DNA of 8,029 nucleotides from JBBDIO01 sp040880365 (lineage in GTDB: Bacteria > Chloroflexota > Anaerolineae > Caldilineales > Caldilineaceae). The stretch is from assembly GCA_040880365.1 (NCBI GenBank), contig JBBDIO010000041.1, positions 1-8,029 of the forward strand, in the 5' to 3' direction. Below are positions 5,798-8,029 of the stretch, piece after piece; the stretch's first letter is position 1; the number at the start of each line of letters is the position of its first letter. The position numbers were made by a program, and so were the translations under genes. Below the pieces are notes generated by a model. That model was not told where the DNA came from. It worked only from the letters and a program-made list of their open reading frames with translations, and did not search any database.

Positions 5798-6667
5798 TCA
5801 AGGCGCAGGCAGATAGATGGTCACAATGCCACCGACGCGCGCCGAATCTGCCCCATAGGCCAGCATCCGCAGCTGATAATCTGCGGCAATATCCGGGCGC
5901 AGTTGACCGTGCCAGCGCACGCTGTCACCAAGCTTGTGATACGGGTAGATCCCTTCGCCCAGACCGCCGATTTCCGCGCCCCGTTCATGTACCCCTACAT
6001 AGGTAAAAGTTGTTCCGGGGATGGCGGCACCCGGCGCAAGACCCCACGTCGAAGGAAAGCTCAATTCCTGGCCCGCAGGCGTGCCCGGCTGGGCGCCGCC
6101 CACCACCGGCGCTACATTGAGGATCCCAACCTGGTGCACACCCGCGGCGCGCACGCGGTCGCGGCTGATCTGATACAGACGCAGACGCAAATTGTAGGAA
6201 ACGCCCGGCACGCCGGGCCAGTCGCCGTCGAAATCCAGCGAATCGGCATAGGTACGCACACTACGCATCCCGGCAATTTCAAAGACGGCGCCCTCTTCGG
6301 TGATCCCCTGCAGCACAATATCGGTGCCGGGTATCCGTTCGCCTACCTGCACCCCGCGCTCCACCGGACCCCGCAATACCAGCGCGCCCGGTTCACTGCG
6401 CAAGAAGGGCAACGTATCCAGGCCCGGCAGATCTTCCAGATTGGCGAGATCACCCAATCCCAGCTCTTGCAGCAAATTCGGCACATCTGCCAGCTCGCGG
6501 GGAATGCCGGGAATATCGGTCAGACGGGTCAGATCGGGTATTTCGGGCATGTCGGAAAGCTCCGGCATACCCGGTACATTGGGCATCGTACAGGCCCCCA
6601 CCAGCAACGCGGGCAAGATCAGCATCCAGAGCCGCCGCCACATCTGCTGCCAAAGTATTCTTATCAT
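5798..6667 (-). CDS. Lipoprotein with Pro-rich stalk and duplicated beta-rich domain, unknown function
   Basis: A 289-residue product from ATG at 6667 (GGAAG five bases upstream, minus sense); ATG at 6679 is an alternative. A lipoprotein signal (MIRILWQQMWRRLWMLILPA then LLVGAC, Cys26) implies export and membrane tethering. Residues 27-90 form a quasi-periodic Pro/Leu/Asp-rich stalk (MPNVPGMPELSDMPEIPD and similar). Two related domains follow, about 104-183 and 207-286. Each has IPGT, an aromatic or hydrophobic strand, a GxxEEGA/GxHERGA turn, later (A/G)DS, and YNLRLRL/YQLRMLAY ending in a VGI/GGIV strand. I do not recognise the family; the repeats look beta-sandwich-like. The open frame continues to 6928 upstream, but that part lies antisense-free within the next gene's coding DNA in another frame and reads as Cys/Arg-rich shadow, so it is excluded. 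The gene sits 82 bases after the metallopeptidase gene. Confidence 0.82.
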   Translation of the reverse strand: MIRILWQQMWRRLWMLILPALLVGACTMPNVPGMPELSDMPEIPDLTRLTDIPGIPRELADVPNLLQELGLGDLANLEDLPGLDTLPFLRSEPGALVLRGPVERGVQVGERIPGTDIVLQGITEEGAVFEIAGMRSVRTYADSLDFDGDWPGVPGVSYNLRLRLYQISRDRVRAAGVHQVGILNVAPVVGGAQPGTPAGQELSFPSTWGLAPGAAIPGTTFTYVGVHERGAEIGGLGEGIYPYHKLGDSVRWHGQLRPDIAADYQLRMLAYGADSARVGGIVTIYLPAP

Positions 6668-6749
6668 AATCTTCCACATTTCTGCATGATGTCCATTTCC
6701 ACAGCGACAACTGTTGGCGCGCGGCACCTTCACTCGTGTTCTGAAGTGC

Positions 6750-7154
6750 CTAGTAGGCGCCCAGTTCCACCAACCGTTCGTCACTAATCCCAAAGTGATG
6801 TGCAAGCTCGTGAACGACCGTGTGGCGCACCTGCTCACGGATGTCTGCTTCGTCGTTAGGACGACACACGCGCAAAATCGACTGGCGAAAGATGGTAATG
6901 CGATCCGGCGGCACCATGCCATAGCCACGCGTGCGCGCTGTCAACGGAACGCCTTCATACAACCCCAGCAACAGATTCCCGTGAAATGTGCCCAGACTAT
7001 CCAGCTGGTTGGGCGTAGGCCATTCTTCCACTGTCACGGCAAGATTGTCCACATGATCCCAGAGTGTGTCGGGAATTTGCTCCAGCGCCTCTTCGACCAA
7101 TTCTTCAAATCGTTCCATTGGAACCGTAGACCGCATATCCGCGGGACGTCGCAT
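6750..7154 (-). CDS. Zincin-like metallopeptidase family protein (HExxHxxGxxD)
   Basis: A 134-residue protein from ATG at 7154, with AAGGAG (7163-7168, minus sense) about 11 bases upstream. An in-frame GTG at 7181 and internal ATGs at 7136 and 7118 (MERFEELVEEAL, where family similarity begins) are alternatives. It matches the small bacterial 'minimal zincin' family (Zincin_1, formerly DUF1025) nearly end to end: MERFEELVEEALEQIP at the start, LLGLYEGVPLTAR in the middle, PDRITIFRQ, and the active-site helix HTVVHELAHHFGISDERLVELG near the C-terminus. H115 and H119 with D125 would bind zinc and E116 would be the catalytic base. There is no signal peptide, so it is probably cytoplasmic. Physiological substrates of this family are not established. 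It is first in a run of three minus-strand genes. Confidence 0.93.
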   Translation of the reverse strand: MRRPADMRSTVPMERFEELVEEALEQIPDTLWDHVDNLAVTVEEWPTPNQLDSLGTFHGNLLLGLYEGVPLTARTRGYGMVPPDRITIFRQSILRVCRPNDEADIREQVRHTVVHELAHHFGISDERLVELGAY

Positions 7155-7260
7155 CGTATCAACTTCTCCTTGAACTGCCACTCTGCCGTGGGCCTGCCGC
7201 GCGAGTGCCTATCGGGTGAATGTCCCAATACCCACCCCGCCCAGCTTGCTTTCTCCGTCC

Positions 7261-7269
7261 ATTTTAACA
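7261..7269 (-). promoter_or_regulatory. Candidate extended -10 promoter for the metallopeptidase gene
   Basis: On the minus strand, TGTTAAAAT (7261-7269) reads as an extended -10 (TG, one base, TAAAAT, 5 of 6). No good -35 lies at the right distance. The implied leader to the ATG at 7154 is about 100 bases. Weak, single-motif evidence. Confidence 0.3.
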
Positions 7270-7292
7270 TACAATCCTGCCCGACTCGTGGG

Positions 7293-7322
7293 CGGCAACC
7301 CTATCGCGGCAACCCTATCGCG
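7293..7322. repeat. Perfect 14-bp tandem duplication
   Basis: CGGCAACCCTATCG occurs twice with no gap (7293-7306 and 7307-7320), with the next two bases (CG) continuing the period. It lies in the divergent intergenic region, outside any supported gene, upstream of the candidate metallopeptidase promoter. It may be a recent slippage duplication or a doubled binding site. Confidence 0.8.
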
Positions 7323-7578
7323 CCCACACGACCTGCACATTGAATCCCCCCACGTTTTGGCCTGCGCACCCGACTGTGTACACAAACCGAATGCCCAGCC
7401 AGCCGCAGGACACAGGGCTACTCTGTCACACCTGCTCAACTTTGTGGATGCATACCCGCTACATCTGTGCGCCAGTGCACAGCGCCATACCGGGAACATG
7501 CGTACCCTGAGAACAGTTACTACACTTGGAAAGTAAATTTTGCGTCACCAATCGATCTGTATGCCGGAGATCGTCTGT

Positions 7579-7607
7579 TCGACCGGCGCCGACCTGGCCT
7601 ATATAAT
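7579..7607 (+). promoter_or_regulatory. Promoter placed for a leaderless transcript
   Basis: A perfect -10 TATAAT (7602-7607) and a 4-of-6 -35 TCGACC (7579-7584) are separated by exactly 17 bp. Transcription should start 6-8 bases after the -10 box, at or next to the A of the ATG at 7615. No Shine-Dalgarno sequence lies before that ATG, which agrees with a leaderless mRNA. Confidence 0.65.
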
Positions 7608-7614
7608 AGTAACA

Positions 7615-8029
7615 ATGCTGAATTCGAGATTTTCAACTTTCAACCATTGCCTTCCCCTGCACACAATTGCAGCCCAGCAACGCCGGTTAACGCGTCTGCT
7701 GGCCTGTTTGCTGGCAGTTGGGTATCTGCTGGTCGGCTTCATCCCGGCCCACGCCCAGGATACCGTCGCCACCGTCACACCCGGCGCGGATTCGACTGCG
7801 GCTCTATACAATCCCGATTCCATGCTCATGGGTCTGCAACCCGGCGCTGATCTGGAGCAGGTCGAAGCCTATCTCGCCGCCCAGGGACTGACGCTGATCC
7901 ACTATTGGCCCGAACTGGAAATCGTCCACGTTGCGGCGCAGAGCAATTCAGCCGGTGCGGGCGAAGTGCGCGCCGCCGCCGACCGCCAGACGGCTCTGGA
8001 ATCCAGCAATCTGTTTCGCTTTGTAGAAT
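7615..8029 (+). CDS. N-terminus of an exported protein, probable subtilisin-like protease prodomain (partial)
   Basis: 138 codons are visible from ATG 7615 and the frame is open at the right edge. A long n-region with R23, R24 and R27 precedes a hydrophobic core (about 27-44) and an AHA/QD signal-peptidase-I-like site (cleavage about residue 47), so the protein should be secreted. The region from about 67 onward (MGLQPGADLEQVEAYLAAQG, then LTLIHYWPELEIVHVAA and later ALESSNLFRFVE) resembles the inhibitor/prodomain that precedes S8 subtilase domains: a PG-x-D start, a helix, two short strands, and an 'E' after a V/F near the expected junction. The catalytic domain would lie beyond the window, so the protease assignment is inference. 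The start is supported by the promoter immediately upstream rather than by a ribosome binding site. Confidence 0.7.
   Translation, partial: MLNSRFSTFNHCLPLHTIAAQQRRLTRLLACLLAVGYLLVGFIPAHAQDTVATVTPGADSTAALYNPDSMLMGLQPGADLEQVEAYLAAQGLTLIHYWPELEIVHVAAQSNSAGAGEVRAAADRQTALESSNLFRFVE

Larger units (their letters stand above)
7182..7578. other. Divergent intergenic region without a supported gene
   Basis: Short frames here lack ribosome binding sites and recognisable products. Beyond the candidate minus-strand -10 box and the 14-bp tandem duplication, I see a small inverted repeat CTGTGC/GCACAG (7465-7470 and 7477-7482) with no T-tract. It presumably holds promoters for the two divergent genes. Confidence 0.6.

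Noticed and set aside
5783..6787. 334-codon plus-strand open frame opposite the lipoprotein gene
   Set aside because: Antisense shadow rich in His/Arg/Gln, with no signal or domain; the minus frame has a signal peptide and an internal domain duplication.
6668..6928. N-terminal extension of the duplicated-domain lipoprotein (open frame reaching 6928)
   Set aside because: The extra sequence overlaps the metallopeptidase coding region in another frame, is Cys/Arg/Trp-rich without domain character, and would place the lipoprotein signal internally.
7216..7536. 106-codon plus-strand open frame in the divergent intergenic region
   Set aside because: No ribosome binding site, no recognisable product, and it runs across the tandem duplication; more likely non-coding.

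Overview
The window is GC-rich bacterial DNA. A Gram-positive-like or Chloroflexota-type organism is suggested by a solute-binding protein with a lipoprotein signal, a second unusual lipoprotein, a membrane-anchored SH3-like protein, and a small HExxH 'minimal zincin' of a kind common in Chloroflexota, Actinobacteria and Deinococcus-Thermus. No rRNA or marker gene is present, so this placement is an inference. I see no phage, insertion sequence, CRISPR array, tRNA or rRNA.

Layout. (1) 1-159, minus: the start of an exported Ala/Pro-rich protein that runs off the left edge. (2) 380-4760, plus: a thiamine uptake operon. It has a sigma70-type promoter, a TPP (THI-box) riboswitch, an intrinsic terminator, then thiB (substrate-binding lipoprotein), thiP (two-module permease) and thiQ (ATPase with a long C-terminal extension). 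Between thiB and thiP lies a perfect 15-bp hairpin followed by a strong Shine-Dalgarno sequence that does not belong to the thiP start. (3) 4753-4791: a small degenerate tandem repeat spanning the convergent ends of thiQ and the next gene. (4) 4785-7154, minus: three codirectional genes. In transcription order they are a zincin-like metallopeptidase, a lipoprotein with a Pro-rich stalk and two copies of an apparently undescribed ~80-residue domain, and a single-pass membrane protein with an extracellular SH3-like domain. (5) 7155-7614: a divergent intergenic region with a perfect 14-bp tandem duplication. (6) 7615-8029, plus: the start of an exported protein resembling the prodomain of a subtilisin-like protease. 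Its promoter lies so close to the ATG that the mRNA is predicted to be leaderless.

How it works together. Low TPP should let transcription read through the 580-609 terminator and make ThiB (capture), ThiP (channel) and ThiQ (energy). When TPP is plentiful the riboswitch should stop transcription before thiB. The thiB-thiP hairpin may set unequal protein amounts. The minus-strand genes look like cell-envelope functions with no visible link to thiamine. The best candidates for something undescribed are the duplicated-domain lipoprotein and the structured thiB-thiP junction. I found no complete novel defence or mobile system.
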